NCBI GenBank assembly: GCA_035501575.1
Contig: DATJVZ010000107.1
Location: 1-24,376, forward strand
Source: JAFAGX01 sp035501575
GTDB taxonomy: Bacteria; Acidobacteriota; Terriglobia; Terriglobales; Acidobacteriaceae
DNA length: 24,376 bases
Direction of reading: 5' to 3'
Every line of letters starts with the position of its first letter. Position 1 is the first letter of the stretch. The notes beneath the pieces are model-generated. The model saw only the letters and a program-made list of their open reading frames with translations. It was not told where the DNA came from and searched no databases. The position numbers and the translations under genes are program-made. Positions 24,043 to 24,376 of this stretch are shown piece after piece.

Positions 24043-24118
24043 CTCTGAAACCGGCAATCAGTGTTTTTATCTAGCGAGAACTCGGGAAATTCCGAGAGTA
24101 AGACCGAAGGAGAAGATC

Positions 24119-24376
24119 ATGAAATTGGTTCGTATTGCCCCCATTACGCTCGTCGTGGCTTCCATGCTGCTGACCGGGTTGGCGACAGCCCAAGGCCCCG
24201 GTGCACGACGCGGTGGGGATTTCTTAGGACCGAGAATGATGGATATGCTCGATCTTAGCGATGCCCAACAAACGCAGATCAAGCAGATCTACCAAAGCGG
24301 CAAAGCCAGCCTGAAGCCTTTGTGGAGCCAAGAACGCGAAAGCCACTTGGCGATGATAAAGCTGGTTACCAGTGGC
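24119..24376 (+). CDS. Spy/CpxP-type periplasmic protein, N-terminal fragment (cut by window edge)
   Basis: The first 86 codons of an exported protein. The signal peptide (about 1-25, ending LATAQ) is followed by a Gly/Arg-rich linker and then helices with LDLSDAQQTQIKQIYQ (44-59), which matches the LTxxQ motif of the Spy/CpxP family of periplasmic chaperone-like proteins. In E. coli, CpxP binds the CpxA sensor domain and damps signalling. The start ATG has AAGGAG seven bases upstream. It is divergent from the CpxRA-like pair, the same arrangement as cpxP-cpxRA, and the CpxR-like box lies 98 bases upstream. The rest of the gene is outside the window, so the second LTxxQ motif cannot be checked. 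Confidence 0.82.
   Translation, partial: MKLVRIAPITLVVASMLLTGLATAQGPGARRGGDFLGPRMMDMLDLSDAQQTQIKQIYQSGKASLKPLWSQERESHLAMIKLVTSG

Noticed and set aside
1..24376. Mobile elements, CRISPR arrays, phage genes, defence islands
   Set aside because: No transposase, integrase catalytic domain, regularly spaced repeats or terminal inverted repeats were seen; the content is ordinary chromosomal.

Overview
The window looks like a chromosomal segment of a GC-rich Gram-negative bacterium, most likely an acidobacterium (Acidobacteriota). This is inference from gene content. A bacillithiol enzyme (BshC) sits beside an LPS-export permease in which LptF and LptG are fused. There is also a molybdenum hydroxylase operon with its own cytochrome c, a large beta-propeller lipoprotein, and several acidobacterial-type proteins of unknown function. 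I see no phage, insertion sequence, CRISPR array, rRNA or tRNA.

Layout. Bases 1-1362 (minus) hold a three-gene operon: dihaem cytochrome c, 2Fe-2S subunit, and the start of a Tat-exported molybdopterin subunit. bshC follows (minus, 1587-3206), then a small cysteine-rich protein (plus), a possible tiny membrane protein (minus) and a gene-poor stretch of about 0.8 kb. Next are an orphan CHASE3-PAS-HisKA_3 sensor kinase (plus, 4769-6604) and a DUF2059-type exported protein with gpmI (minus, 6748-8954). Bases 9192-9704 encode a peroxiredoxin-like protein whose frame is crossed by one in-frame TGA exactly at the first redox position of a W-[C]-P-N-C motif. A hairpin of bacterial SECIS type lies just downstream, so I read it as a selenoprotein, U-P-N-C. 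A secreted glycine-zipper protein follows, then a GH57 glucan enzyme, an exported protein with a LolA-like tail, a recombinase-tail-like protein, the branching enzyme glgB, an unknown coiled-coil protein, the LptF-LptG fusion and the propeller lipoprotein. The right end carries a CpxA/CpxR-type two-component pair (minus, 21792-23935) divergent from a Spy/CpxP-type gene (plus, cut by the window end). The shared promoter region contains a perfect GTAAA-N5-GTAAA box.

How the genes fit together. Three themes recur. (1) Thiol and selenol redox: bshC and the UxxC protein. (2) Envelope construction and stress: LptFG and the Cpx-like module. (3) Glucan storage and central carbon: GH57, glgB and gpmI. 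The two strongest observations are the putative selenoprotein with its SECIS and the CpxP-CpxR-CpxA-like module with its operator. Everything was read by eye, with no database search; family names rest on motif recognition.
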